Shown: positions 1 through 11,493, counted from the stretch's first letter. The stretch is DNA of 64,000 bases from Macrotrachela quadricornifera (GCA_022393335.1 JAJEKB010020603.1:185183-249182), one strand, 5' to 3'. Notes: generated by a model not told the origin, from the letters alone. Made by a program: numbers and translations.

Positions 1-375
1 CGTCGGCGTTTTGTAGATGATGATACGTTACTTGTTCAACTTTGTCTTATTCTACGCAAGCACAAAGACTTTTTCGTACCCTACTTGATTGAAGCTCTCG
101 GCCAGTTACCCTATGTTTTAATGGATTTTTTTATGACTTGTTCAATGGCTAATACAGCACTTGTGGCTCACATAGTCTTGGCATCTATTGTCCTGCACAT
201 TGTTCCATTTACAATAACATTCTATCTATATATTTATATATCGCCGGTGTACTGGTCAGAGTTCTGGAATTCTTCGCTCATTGGAAAATGTCTTAGAAAA
301 ATGAAGAAGAACATGCGGACTATCTACATAATTAGTGCAATTGAGAATCATAATGTGTTAGAGACTCGCTTCTAG
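1..375 (+). CDS. 7TM receptor (rhodopsin-like GPCR), C-terminal part, truncated by window edge
   Basis: The frame is open from base 1 to a TAG at 373-375, giving 124 residues; the N-terminal part lies outside the window. The visible part starts with a basic, then acidic loop (RRRFVDDD), as in a third intracellular loop. Two long hydrophobic segments follow, at about residues 25-47 and 55-80, in the positions of TM6 and TM7. TM7 ends in SPVYWSEFW, a loose version of the NPxxY helix end, followed by a short basic tail (KCLRKMKKNMR). This fits the divergent peptide-receptor-like GPCRs that are numerous in bdelloids. The ligand cannot be inferred. A broken receptor with another part of the fold lies at 28262-28599. 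An unrelated two-helix membrane protein remains possible. Confidence 0.6.
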   Translation, partial: RRRFVDDDTLLVQLCLILRKHKDFFVPYLIEALGQLPYVLMDFFMTCSMANTALVAHIVLASIVLHIVPFTITFYLYIYISPVYWSEFWNSSLIGKCLRKMKKNMRTIYIISAIENHNVLETRF

Positions 376-1381
376 TATTAATATAGTTAAAGCGAACATA
401 TCTATTTTAAGTATGATCTTGATCCGATAAAAAAAAACAAGGAAATACATGGCGATTAAGAGGTCCTTTAGAAAATCCTTACACGTTCCGGATTGAATCA
501 GGTTTTGAATTTATCCTCAAGGTATTTGATGATGAAGTGTATAGTCGACTGGTTGTCAGATAACTGTACATATACAGTGGTATAGAATTAGAATATTCTA
601 CATATATATTCCCTTTTCTGAAAGAAAGGGTTATAGGGCGTTTAAATACACCGGCTAAAATGCTTAAAGTTTGTCTGCCTGCCTGTCTGTCCAACCAAGC
701 CAATCAGAATTCAGTATTCGCTAAACCAATGAAAACCCATCAGTAGTTCTTAGAAAAATTCGATACATAGGTTTTTGGGGTCGGGGATTCGAATGGTGCT
801 ATCAGTTTTGGAAGTTTTTGAAATAAAATTTTTCTTTCGACCGAAGTGAGGTTATACAGAAAATACTAATAGGATTTCGTGTATATGTCTGTTTGTTTCA
901 GGCCATAGCGCGCAGGTTAAATAAGCATAAAATTACAAAACCGATTTTCGCAGTCTGGAAAATAACCCAATTAAAGTTTTCTGACGTCGCACTTTGAGTC
1001 AAGCACATTTTGTTGGCTCCAGGTTTCATAGAAACGGATGTTTTCAAACTCGCTTTCTTCATCAATTAGAATTTTTGAAGTCAGAAGCCAATTCCATCAA
1101 GGGTTTTTGGTGTTGCGCTTCCAATCAATAAAAGTGTTCTAGCTGAACAATTCACTGAATCATAGATTTTTTCATTATTAGTTTAGAAGATTTGAGATTT
1201 TATCAGGCTGAAAATGCAATAAATCAGAAGTTTGCAAGCTTATGCTCTCGTTCAATTACAGTTTTTCAGGCCTAAATTTCAAGCAATGATGAGTTTTCGA
1301 TGTCGAGCTCTTGATCAATCACAACAGTTTCAGGCTGGATGTTCAAGTATTCAGAAATCTAATAATGGGCTATGTAAATAA
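376..1381. other. Non-coding DNA with degenerate repeats
   Basis: No credible gene. Bases 665-700 hold a CTGCCTGCCTGTCTGTCC-like stretch that is the inverse of the GACAGACAGAC stretches at about 15410 and 15830, so a piece of the same worn interspersed repeat probably lies here. The rest has no pattern I can name. Confidence 0.4.
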
Positions 1382-1509
1382 CAGAGCTGGGTAACTCAAT
1401 TCAAAAAATGTCCAACTTAACTCGATTCGGTTCGATTCTTGAATTGAAAATTTTTCCAAATGAATCGAATCAAATTAATTCCCTTTTTTAGCTGAGTTGC
1501 CCAGCTCTG
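1382..1509. mobile_element. Short inverted-repeat element (MITE-like), 128 bp
   Basis: The ends are inverted repeats of each other: CAGAGCTGGGTAACTCA at 1382-1398 pairs with GAGTTGCCCAGCTCTG at 1494-1509. The interior is AT-rich and itself partly palindromic (several GATTCG and GAATCGA words). There is no coding capacity. This is the structure of a small non-autonomous DNA element that can fold into a hairpin. No clear target-site duplication was seen. Confidence 0.55.
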
Positions 1510-4142
1510 GTATAGAGAAAGCTATAAAGAATGAAGAAGAAGAGACGCACAGACGAGGGGCTAGTTGTGAGTGGTACCCCGGAGGGGCACCGACGAATGA
1601 CTAGTCATTCATTTCTATTCATCAGAACTTTTGACTGGGTTGTCTCTTCTTGTCGGATCGAAAAAAAAATAAACGTGAAATATATGCATCATTTAAGTTA
1701 ATTCATTCATTTCAAGCTCTTTCCAGTTTTTCTTCATAAAAAACTTCTTTGTCACGAATCTAATGTCTCTGAAATAAATATATTCAATCATTCATCATTA
1801 ATTATACAAAATTTTTGTATTGTTTCGGCATTTCGCTAAGCCGGTATTTTTATATTTCGATCTTTTTTTATTTTGGCGTATTTATCATTCGACATTTTTA
1901 TCTATTAAACTCTATCCTTTCGATGTTTTTATATTCGTTATTTTAAGCGTTCGGCATTTGGCTTTCGACATTTTTCTTTTCGACCAACGTAGAGTTTACC
2001 CTTGCAATTTACGTTAACAGCAAAGATAGTATGTCACTCTTTATAGTGAGTTTCGGCATGATTTAAAGAGAAAGTATTTCTGCTACCTCGATAAATCATA
2101 TTTATTCTTTTCAGTGTATCGATGAAAGTAATGACTGACATGTAGACAAGAAAAAAATAAGCATTAAAAGAAATGAAATCTTGATCAATCTCATAACTTG
2201 TTCGTTCTTGATTATATATGTGATGATTATTTTTAAGTATTGAATTTGGTTTTCGATTGAATAATTATCTACAAAATAGGCAGATCAAAAATTCTTAATT
2301 AATATGTACCTTTGAGATTCAGTTTTGATTTTAACCGACAAAAATTGACAAATTCTAATATGTTATTCATTGGCTATTCTACTATTTATGAAAAAAAATG
2401 TTATGCTCAGTCAAAATGATGATTATTTCATCAAAGATGAAGAATAATATCTTACTTACGTACTTCAAGATAGTCCATTAATTTAAAAGTTTGTAATTCC
2501 AAAAATGACAAACTAGATGTCGAGAGAATTTTATATATTGCATAAACTCTCTTATTTTCGTTCTTACTTTTTGAAATATTGTACATTAATGATAATAATG
2601 AGACTGATAAAGAAGGTGTAGCTTCAAGTAGTGCATTAACAGTCGATTTCTTAATTTCATCGTTTTCGTTTGATTGAAGACGAGGAAAATTAAAATGAGT
2701 AGAGTGAATGATTTGTTGATGTCTTTAGATCTTAACGGTCGCATAAAATTTTTATGCTGTATACAAAATTGACCTTTACAAAGTGCTATTTAGAAGAAGA
2801 AGAATTTATCATTTAACGTTCGTAATTAATAATTGTTTATTAAAATAATTCGAAATAAAATTTTCTTTTTTTGACTAGATGATACAGATTTCAATTTACA
2901 CTATAAAAAAAGGAAGAGTAGACTATTAACTTCTTGTCCTATGTGCAACTTTTCATAAACTCTTCATTGGTTTATGAAAATATCCTAAATCTCTGAAGGG
3001 TTTACGGCAGTAAAAATATATAAACATAAAAGAGACTTAGTACCTTAAAACTCAAGGAAAAAAGTTTCGGTTTTTACAAACAAGGATTGATTATGTTACC
3101 CCTTTCATGAAAAACATTTATTATTCTGAAATTTATGGAAAAGTGATAATGTTTGTTTGTGAAAACATAGGCTAATGTAAAGTTTTATAAAAAAGAGTAG
3201 ATCATTTAACACATATTCAGGTGTTTTTCAGATGTTTTTTCTTAAGTAGTGCCTTAGGAAGCCTATGTTTCTCTTATCTCAGAATAAGTTTTGTTGTCCA
3301 TTGAATTAATTTATCAGAAGGAGATCAATGTTCATTCAGTTTTTATTTCGAATGTGATTCATTAAAAAATATTGATACTATCATTAGGATCAATTTTAAG
3401 TATCTAGTTTGGATTTCACATTATATATCTGTAGGTTTCCATTTTAAGCATAGAATCGAACCGATTAAAGAAAAAATCTCTAATTATTGTCTCAATGAGT
3501 ATCTTACTAAGGCTGATCAACTTGTACTATCTCGTAATATGTGGATGTATATTTGTGTAGGTATGCGGCTGTTAAATAATTTTAACGCGCATGAATTATA
3601 GTCTAGAGTAGTAACATTTTTTTCTAGTCAATCCTGAAATATTCTTTCCGTCGTATCAGTTGAAGAGAAAATTTATTTCTTGTAATTGATTCGTTTATAA
3701 TTGGCAAGTTTATTATTAGCATATTAAAAATTATAAAACACCTTTTCTTTTGATAGTTCTATTAGGAACATAAATTCTTGATCTTTCATCCACTCTGTTA
3801 CAGACAATAATCTTTACATATGGCTGACTGTGCATATTAGATCTTCAGTCTCATTAAATCAAATTCAAAAACTCATTTTCTTCTTTTTCTAATACTGGCA
3901 TAGATATTAAATTTTTATTTTGTATTCTGTCGAAGAGATGATCGTAGACTCCATGACTTTTAAAACTTCTCAAAGACTTCAAGTGACTTCCAAGGTCTTC
4001 CAGAGATTTTCCTAAACCTCATGCGATTTTATGAAATATCCTGAGACTCTGAAAGATTTCAAAGACTCTGAAAGATCAAAGTTCGAAAGATAACAGAAAA
4101 TTTTAAAAGATTTGCAAAACTACAAAAGTTCTCGCATGATTA
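1510..4142. other. Gene-poor AT-rich DNA
   Basis: No convincing exon on either strand. Bases 3950-4120 contain a degenerate run of GACTTC/AAAGACTC/GAAAGATT words resembling a decayed short tandem repeat. A 65-codon open frame at 1820-2017 is a T-rich low-complexity translation and was not accepted. Confidence 0.4.
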
Positions 4143-4535
4143 TTGACATTACCCAAGATTTTCATCCACCCTCACCCTCAGGATGTTCAATATTTTTCGT
4201 TTGATAAATGTAATTCACGCCAACCTCCAATTCTTAATAAAGCTCGTATTGTTCATAATTGGAGTAAACATAAAAAACTATATTATCGTGAAGTAAACTC
4301 ATCAACAACAACTATTCTAGAGTGTAAATTCAACAATCTTTATCTAGACTTGTTCAATAAAATTAAAACATTTTCGCATAACTTCACTGTTTATGGTGTT
4401 CATCCAGATCTTTCAATTCTACAATTTCACGTTAAATCCTATTGTGAAGCTATTGCATTTGATATTCTTAGTAAAGAATTGAATTATTCATATAATCATG
4501 TATTTCAATATTACTCTCACAATCGAATAGTTTAA
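4143..4535 (+). CDS. Unidentified open exon or gene remnant, no ATG
   Basis: The frame is open for 130 codons to a TAA at 4533-4535 and contains no ATG. A pyrimidine-rich AG at 4180-4181 would make 4182-4535 a natural last exon (first codons GAT GTT CAA). The composition is protein-like: mixed charged and aromatic residues, a WSKHKKLYYREVNS segment, HPDLSILQFHVKSYCEAIAFDIL, and a basic C-terminus ending HNRIV. I do not recognise the family. No matching upstream exon was found, so it may be the 3' remnant of a decayed gene or of a retroelement-borne protein. The flanks hold no other gene. Confidence 0.3.
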   Translation: MTLPKIFIHPHPQDVQYFSFDKCNSRQPPILNKARIVHNWSKHKKLYYREVNSSTTTILECKFNNLYLDLFNKIKTFSHNFTVYGVHPDLSILQFHVKSYCEAIAFDILSKELNYSYNHVFQYYSHNRIV

Positions 4536-5727
4536 TTAAAGTTTTCTATCCACAAATGGAAATATCGTCGTTAAACTTTGTTTTCTTTCCGTAAATGAAA
4601 ATTTCGTCAGTTAACATTTTTCCTCTGTTTTTTTCTTTTTATCAGAAGACTACACTCATATTTGTCTTCTTGTCTTTAACCATATACGCTATTCTTTTAT
4701 CTCATTTTTTTCGGTGAATGTGTTTTCGTTTTTTCATTCTTCTCTAATCTTTTTTGTTTTATTTCTGTTTCTTTTGCTCATATCATCGAATGTGTGTGGA
4801 CATACATTTTTTGCTTGGTAGAGAGGTGTCTTACAGGTATATTGTTCACATCATTCCAGCTGTTGCTGTCTGAATTCATTATACTCATCTTTCGCATTCT
4901 CGTCTTCTGATCCTATCTCGTTTTCAATGTCTTTATTATATTCTTTGGTTGTTTCTCTCTCATCATTCGAAATGCAAACGAACCAAAAGAAGGAAGCTAA
5001 AAGAATCTATGACACCCTACAATAATAAAACAAGAAAAACCATTCGAAAAAAAGAGCGACAGAGAGGAACAAAGCAAAAAAAAATCTAGAGAGGAAGTAG
5101 ATACCCTTTAAAAGATCACATTTCAGATCATATTTTCACTAGTATTTTTTTCAATTATTTCAAATTTAAAAACATTCACACATTAAAATTATGAGCAAAC
5201 AAAAAACAACTAGTGGCAAAACTAATAATGTACAAGAAACAGAACAAGTATCAACCGTTCCAAAAGTATCATTCCTTTATCACTTCATCAAATGTATCTA
5301 ACACATGCCTCAAAATAAACGCTGGTAGTAGGATTTCTTTTAAAATGTCTTTTGCATTTTTTGTACACCGCATATAAACTGATGTCATAGTAAGTAAAAC
5401 TATTTGAATAATCTTGCAAACATATAAGATGATCAATTTTTCAAACATCATGTTTTGTATAGTCATCTGGACGCTATCTAATAAAAAGCAAGAGAAAACA
5501 TATGAACCGAAACTATTGTCTTAGAATCAAGTTTCTAAGCATCACTTCGAATTTAAAATAATTAGACTTTTTTACTTGAACACAAATGATATTTAATCAA
5601 TCGAATTTTTATAGTATTCCATTGTATAATTAGACACCTTTAAATGAAAAAAAAATTTTTCACTAGAATATAATTTTTGACTAAGTTACATAAATGTTTC
5701 ATCAACATGAAAAAATAAGATAGTAAA
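4536..5727. other. Non-coding AT-rich DNA before an inverted-repeat element
   Basis: Long pyrimidine-rich tracts occur at 4620-4760, followed by AT-rich unique-looking sequence. A 65-codon minus-strand frame at 5269-5466 has no recognisable features. Confidence 0.4.
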
Positions 5728-5913
5728 ATAATATGCGATGCAAAAGTCTTTGAATAAATGTCAGACTCTGTTAAAACATATTGTCACTCTCTAAACCAAT
5801 CAATTTTTTTTGTCGGAAAGAGCAAAGTCTGAACTACAACTGTTGCACCAGACATATTTTTCGGGAACAAAGTTGAGAAGAAGGAAAAGCTAAAAACCAA
5901 GCACCTCTAAAAA
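5728..5913 (+). repeat. Left terminal inverted repeat
   Basis: This 186-bp arm matches the reverse complement of 6957-7143 almost throughout. A landmark pair is AAAACATAT near the outer third and AGAAGGAAAAGC near the inner end. Confidence 0.75.
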
Positions 5914-6404
5914 CGTACTTGCAACTGTATTGCAACTTGAAAAGTATGTAATTTCCGATTATTCTAAGCTATACGGATCGCGAACTGTAACAAAAAAATT
6001 ACACGAAGATGTAGCGAATCAAAAACTCTATCGATATCACCTTTGATAAAATTTTTAGATCCGTTATTCAGTCTTTAAACAAAAACTTTAGAAATTGTGA
6101 TTTTTGCAAAATAAAGTCTTTCGCAAAGACTATCAATTGATCAGCAAGGACATTAGCCGTCATTTACAGAAACCATGTATAAAATGATCTCTTTGTGAGT
6201 TAGTATTTCGTAATACATCAGTTTATAAAAGCTTAACAGAAAAAAGTAATTCAAAAACACTTTTTTTTTGTCCTTACAAAACAGTCAAATAGTAAGAATG
6301 ACCAAATTATACAGTCTCTTTTAGAAGAAAACTGTATTTTAGTATAAAAACTAAGTGTAAATTTAACTTGTGTTAGCGTCATCGGTTTTTACTTTATGAC
6401 GCTA

Positions 6405-6462
6405 TCATACATATATATAGATATACGTATGTATACATACGTATATACACATATATATATGT
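6405..6462. repeat. Palindromic TA-rich microsatellite
   Basis: A run of alternating TA with GTATACATAC words, near-palindromic, lies in the core of the inverted-repeat element. It could form a cruciform or simply be a slippage product. Confidence 0.6.
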
Positions 6463-6956
6463 TTTCTCTTTCTTTCCTTTTGTGATCATCATGTCCTCTT
6501 GAACATCTTCATGATTATCTCCTTTTCTTTTTCTTTATTATTCTCTTTATGTTGTTTTTATTTCTCTTTATTTCTCTGTTATATATAAAGAGTTGTTTTC
6601 TTCATTTAAAGCCAGTGTTTTCTCGTTTCCCCTGTTTTTGTCTTTGTTTATAATCAATAAACGTAGTCACTAACCTCTTTAGTTTCAACTTTATCCTTTA
6701 TATATTTATAGGACACGGTAGGCTTGATTTTCCTCTAGGGAGATTTCACCTTAACCTTACAGTTATCTTGTAGGTGAAAGTTCACTTATACATCCCCAGA
6801 ACGAGAATCTCACAACTTGCAATACACCATTGGAAAGAGCACTCTTTATGGTATAGAAATCATCATTCAATCAGTTTTTCATTTCTCTTCTAATATGAAA
6901 AAAAAATTAACAGAAAATATAAAACGATATTGTATGATGGTGAAATTGCAAGAACC

Positions 6957-7143
6957 TTTTTAGAGGTGCTTGGTTTTTAGCTTTTCCTTCTTCTCAGCTT
7001 CGTTCCCGAAAAATATGTCTGGTACAAAAGTTGTAGTTCAAACTTTGCTCTTTCGAACAAAAAAAAATTGATTGGTTTAGAGACTGGCTATATGTTTTAA
7101 CAGAGTCTGACATTTGTGCAAAGATTTTTGCATCGCATATTAT
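6957..7143 (-). repeat. Right terminal inverted repeat
   Basis: Inverted partner of 5728-5913. Compared with the left arm it has a few substitutions and a small length difference in the A-run near 7063. Confidence 0.75.
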
Positions 7144-7543
7144 GTTGTTTTCCCTAATTTAAAAAAACACACAATGCTGATTGTCATGCTACAAGACTCC
7201 GTTCTAAAAAAATTCTTCATTACCAAACACATAAAACTTCAAAAATTCTACAAAGTGACGAATAAATAATTGAGGATTACCGTTGCTACTTTGAAAGACA
7301 TATTCACAAATTTATTCCAATAGTTTTTATTTGCTTTTGCTCTTATAACATCGGTTTATACAAGATTTTGTAAAGCATTAGACATTGAATCTTTTGAACA
7401 AAACAATTAGGTTGAAATTATGAAAAACTAAAAGGATATTTTAAAAAATATTGATACCCCCTTGTATTGTTAGCCATTCACTAATATGAAATATATGAAT
7501 AACATTGAAATATGCAACTGAACGTCGACGAATTAATATAAAA

Positions 7544-9397
7544 ATGGTACAAAATGTTCTTCTCATTTGGTTAGATAAGAATATTGATGAAGAACACAAC
7601 GCTGATTGTCGAAACACTGTAGCACAACTACGCCGCGTAGTAAATAGCATCAATACATTTACTGATGGACAAGAATGTATACAATTTTTGGAAACTAATA
7701 ACCAGGAAAAGGTATGTATGATTATATCTGGTGCACTTGGTGAACATGTTGTGCCTCGTATTCACAATATGTCCCAAGTAGATTCAATTTTTATCTTTTG
7801 TGGTAATAAAAAATACCACGAACAATGGTCTAAAGAATGGTCAAAAATTCGGGGTGTATTCACAGAAATCACCCCAATTTGTGCTGCTCTCAAAGAAGCA
7901 GCTCAACAATGTGAACAAAATTTGATTTCCATTAGCATTATGAATACAAGTGGTAATACATCGAATACAAAGTTGGATCAATTAGATCCAACTTTTATGT
8001 ATACACAAATCTTCAAAGAAATCTTATTATCCATCAAATTTGAAAAAAAACATCTTAATGAATTTATTAATTACTGTGAAGATGCTTTCATTGACAATAA
8101 AGAAGAATTGATCAATGTTAAAGAGTTGGAACAAAGCTATCATACTAAAACTCCAATTTGGTGGTACACATGTGAATCATTTCTATATCCAATGCTCAAT
8201 CGTGGTCTTCGAACAATGGATGGAGATATTATGATTAAAACGGGATTTTTCATCAATGATTTACATCGACAGATCGATCAATTACATAAAGAACAATTTG
8301 GTCATCATTCTCATCCTAATGCTACAACTTTCACAGTTTATCGTGGTCAAGCCTTATCGAAGACATATTTTAATCAATTAATGAAAAACAAAGCTGTTCT
8401 AATCTCCTTTAACAATTTTTTATCCACTAGCAAAGATCGTCAAATTTCCCTACCTTTAGCCCACAATGCTCTTTCTAGTCCCGACATGGTGGGTATCCTT
8501 TTCGTCATGACTATCAATCCTTCGATATCATCAACTCCATTCGCTTCCCTCAAAGGTATCAGCTATTTTTCAGAAGAAGATGAAATTCTCTTCTCCATGC
8601 ATACAGTATTTCGTATTGCTGATATTAAGCAACTAGATGGTAATTCTCGTCTCTTTCAAGTGGATTTGTCTCTTATCAGTGATAATGATAAAGATCGTCG
8701 TATACTTACTGATCGTATACGAGAAGAAACTAAAGGATCAACAGGATGGGCTCGATTGGGCTTATTACTACGTAAAATAGGTCAACCCAAAAAAGCTCAA
8801 GAAGTTTATGAAGTTCTTCTTGAACAAACAACTGATGAAAGGGAAATAGGAAATATTTATAAGGAACTTGTCTGGGTAAAATATGTGCAAGGAGAATATC
8901 AAGAAGCAATTGCTTTCTACGAAAAATCACTTAAAATCTATAAGAAAACTCTTCCTTCAAATCATTCTGATTTGGGTGATCTCTACAACGTCATTGGTAC
9001 GGTGTATTCCAACATGGGTGAATACTCTAAAGCACTTTGGTCTCATGAAAAAGCTCTTGAAATTCGACAACAATCACTCCCTGCAAATCATCCTGATTTG
9101 GCTTCTACCTACAACAACATTGGTGCGGTGTATTACAAGATGGGTGAATACTCGAAAGCACTTTCGTATTATGAAAAAGCCCTTGAAATTAAACAACAAT
9201 CACTTCCTGCAAATCATCCTGGTTTGGCTGCGTCCTACAACAACATCGGTGCGGTGTATTACACCATGGGGAAATACTCGAAAGCACTTTCGTATTATAA
9301 ACGTGCAGTGAATATTGGAGAACATTCATTACCATCAAGTCACCCTCATCTTCAAGGATATAGAAATAACCTTGATGACGCGAAAATGAAATTGTAA
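7544..9397 (+). CDS. ADP-ribosyltransferase with receiver-like N-terminal domain and C-terminal TPRs
   Basis: A single open exon of 617 residues. The ATG at 7544 is the first in frame; the frame stays open 13 codons further up without an ATG. Residues about 1-125 (VLLIWLDKNID ... SIFIFCGNKKYHEQW) form an alternating hydrophobic-strand pattern like a response-regulator receiver fold. Residues about 160-390 carry the arginine-type ART signature R-S-E: R267 in TVYRGQ, S294/S296 in FLSTS, and E345-D-E347 in the ARTT loop EEDEILF. From about residue 395 at least four kinesin-light-chain-type TPRs of ~42 residues follow, with repeats such as YNNIGAVYYKMGEYSKAL. The predicted role is transfer of ADP-ribose from NAD+ to a protein bound by the TPRs; substrate and location are unknown. 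No signal peptide is visible, so it is probably intracellular. A paralogue with the same layout lies at 41848-43373. An AATAAA at 9436-9441 is a good poly(A) signal. Confidence 0.85.
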   Translation: MVQNVLLIWLDKNIDEEHNADCRNTVAQLRRVVNSINTFTDGQECIQFLETNNQEKVCMIISGALGEHVVPRIHNMSQVDSIFIFCGNKKYHEQWSKEWSKIRGVFTEITPICAALKEAAQQCEQNLISISIMNTSGNTSNTKLDQLDPTFMYTQIFKEILLSIKFEKKHLNEFINYCEDAFIDNKEELINVKELEQSYHTKTPIWWYTCESFLYPMLNRGLRTMDGDIMIKTGFFINDLHRQIDQLHKEQFGHHSHPNATTFTVYRGQALSKTYFNQLMKNKAVLISFNNFLSTSKDRQISLPLAHNALSSPDMVGILFVMTINPSISSTPFASLKGISYFSEEDEILFSMHTVFRIADIKQLDGNSRLFQVDLSLISDNDKDRRILTDRIREETKGSTGWARLGLLLRKIGQPKKAQEVYEVLLEQTTDEREIGNIYKELVWVKYVQGEYQEAIAFYEKSLKIYKKTLPSNHSDLGDLYNVIGTVYSNMGEYSKALWSHEKALEIRQQSLPANHPDLASTYNNIGAVYYKMGEYSKALSYYEKALEIKQQSLPANHPGLAASYNNIGAVYYTMGKYSKALSYYKRAVNIGEHSLPSSHPHLQGYRNNLDDAKMKL

Positions 9398-9806
9398 TGA
9401 GATGATGTATGTTTTTTTTTTTTTTTGAAAAAGAAAATAAAACGATTAAAAAGTAAATGGATTTTTATATGAGATATGCACGCGCGTACAGAAAAATTCT
9501 GTTCTTATTGAGAACATGAATGGAACGGTGTCCATCGTTAAGGTAATACAATATATGTTACATAACATGTATTGTATGAAAAGACCTTCAGGACAAGTAT
9601 CATGTTTCAATAAGGCAGAAATTTCTCTGTGTTAGGTTAAAGGATAATAGCCACCTAACTAGCTCATTATTAAGGTAGATAAGTATAAAAAAGAAAAACA
9701 AAATTAATTGATCAGGATAATAAAGTATTCTTTTCTGCTCCAATAAAAGAATAATTTGTTATCTTAATAAATAAATAGGTAATATAAGACTACAAATCTC
9801 GTCCAT
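9398..9806. other. 3' flank of the ART gene
   Basis: A 16-17-nt T run, then AATAAA at 9436-9441, then AT-rich sequence. No gene. Confidence 0.5.
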
Positions 9807-9894
9807 TATCAAATGAATAATTTTTATTTACATTCAATGATTGTGGAACAGAATCAATCATTGAATATAGATAAAAATTATTCATTTTTTGATA
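9807..9894. repeat. 88-bp hairpin-forming palindrome
   Basis: The left arm starts TATCAAATGAATAATTTTTA, with CATTCAATGATT further in. The right arm mirrors it around a ~13-nt loop, ending AAAAATTATTCATTTTTTGATA with one extra base. It sits just upstream of the TTAA-flanked element at 9923 and may be a separate foldback insertion. Confidence 0.6.
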
Positions 9895-9922
9895 CCCTAT
9901 TTCTCATTGCTCAAAAGTTAAT

Positions 9923-10731
9923 TTAAGGGTACCCCCCCCCTCCTTTTTTTTGTCGAACTTTTTGGAAAAAAAATTTTTTTTATACGCGCTGTAGAGAGAT
10001 TATCTGTTGATATTTCGATCGTCGTTTGAGCGACCTCAATCTGACCCTCCATTCCACTGCCATTGGAAGTACATGGGAAGCTGTCGCAAAAAAAAAATTT
10101 TTCAAAAAATTTTTTTAAGTGCTCAGTGGATTCTGCATGAAAAGTTGTTCATAAAAATGTTGGAAAAAAAATCAGATCGCCTCGAAACTTATTTCACATT
10201 TTTCTCAAAACTAGTTTTTCATGCAAAACACGGAGTTGTGGAGTGGACAACCTCCCTTTAATTTCGTCTGATCAAGCTGAAATTTTTATCATACATACTT
10301 AGAAGTATTCCCCAGAGGTAGAATCGGCCGTTTTCATTTCTGACTTTCCCATCCGGATTTATAGGGTTCGGAAAGCTAGAAAACGGGTTTTCTAGAAAAC
10401 CCTTTGGTATTTTTTTTATAAAAAAAAAAAGAAAGTGAGATTTTTCGAAAACCTCAAAACTACCTCTGAGATATAGCCATAGGTATCTCCAAAAAAATTT
10501 TCAGCCAAATCGGACAAATTTTGATGGGGTCGTACAGTGCCAAGATGAAAACCCCTGGAAAAGCAGGGTTTTTCATAAAAAACCATGAAAACGGTGTTAG
10601 AAAATTTTTTTCTCGAACACGTGTCTCATCATTTTAGGTGGTCTATCTGCCATAAAAATTTCAGCTCAATCGGACTTACCGTCTTTGAGATCTGAAAATC
10701 ATCAAAAAAGAGGGGGGGGGGGTATCCTTAA
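9923..10731. mobile_element. TTAA-flanked non-autonomous element with poly-C/poly-G ends
   Basis: An 809-bp block starts TTAAGGGTACCCCCCCCC and ends GGGGGGGGTATCCTTAA, so the ends are imperfect inverted repeats sharing a TTAA. TTAA is the target of piggyBac-type transposases, so a piggyBac-related MITE is the leading guess. The interior has no intact frame but contains repeated phrases (AAATCGGAC and CAATCGGAC; GCTGAAATTTTTATC and CATAAAAATTTCAGCTC) that are partly inverted. A short frame at 10007-10261 is not accepted as a gene. Confidence 0.55.
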
Positions 10732-11493
10732 ATAAATCTTTTATATCTTACCTTAATTGTTGTTGATAGATGAAGTAATTAAACTGATGAAAAAAATGAA
10801 AAATATAATGAGTTTATATAGCGTTAGTAGCTTTCTTTAAAGTTAATAAGAAAAAAACTAAGCGGACGTATATAAATTTTTTTTTCTTTATTTCTATAGA
10901 CGAAAAAGATAAATAGTTTTTTTTATTTTAGACGTCTGTATAATAATAATTATTATTATTATAGCGGCCATATAAATTTTATTTTCAGTCGTTACAATAT
11001 AATTTGTTAATAAATGTATTCCATATAAAAAGAAATTAATTTCATACATATATGAGCAATTGCATTTGTTAGAGATGTGCCTTCGCAAAATTAAAATGCT
11101 TATATCTCTGGTTAACGAACATCTCTAGAACTGATTTTTTTATGTCATAGACATATTGAGTTATTCTAGCTAACCTGAAAAATTCAGCCGTATAGCCCTT
11201 TGTTCAGAGAAGTTATCACTAAAAAAATAACGTTAGGGACGTTACTCAAAAAAGGACATCGATGTTCACTGCATGCATGTCACTATGAAAAATCTGCAGG
11301 TTGAGAGAACATGTTTAAAAACTAAATAGTGTACTCTATAGAAGACACTTGAGGCCATAAAATCTCTATTCAAAATTTCTTCTGATCATGCTCAGATTTC
11401 TCAAAAAGTTCAATTTACTTTTCATTAGGGACGTGACACAGTATGAATCGACTATTTTTGGTGCTTTCAAACCTTTAGAAACGTTCAATTATT
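10732..11493. other. AT-rich spacer
   Basis: No gene. A small ATAATAATAATTATTATTATTA-type palindromic microsatellite lies at about 10940-10962. Confidence 0.4.

Larger units (their letters stand above)
5728..7143. mobile_element. Non-autonomous DNA element with ~186-bp terminal inverted repeats
   Basis: Two long inverted arms (5728-5913 and 6957-7143) bracket a 1.04-kb core without coding capacity. The outer ends read ATAATATGCGATG and CATCGCATATTAT; the inner ends read GCACCTCTAAAAA and TTTTTAGAGGTGC. The arms differ at scattered single bases and one small indel, so the insertion is not brand new. No transposase fragment was seen, so the element would depend on a transposase supplied elsewhere. 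I could not find a convincing target-site duplication. The element ends about 400 bp upstream of the ART gene at 7544 and could contribute to its promoter. Confidence 0.75.

Noticed and set aside
770..850. Possible tRNA around GGGATTCGAATGG
   Set aside because: Only a B-box-like word; no matching A box or acceptor stem could be paired.
8883..9311. 142-codon plus-strand frame inside the TPR region
   Set aside because: It is the shifted translation of the repeated TPR DNA; its apparent repeats only mirror those of the real frame.
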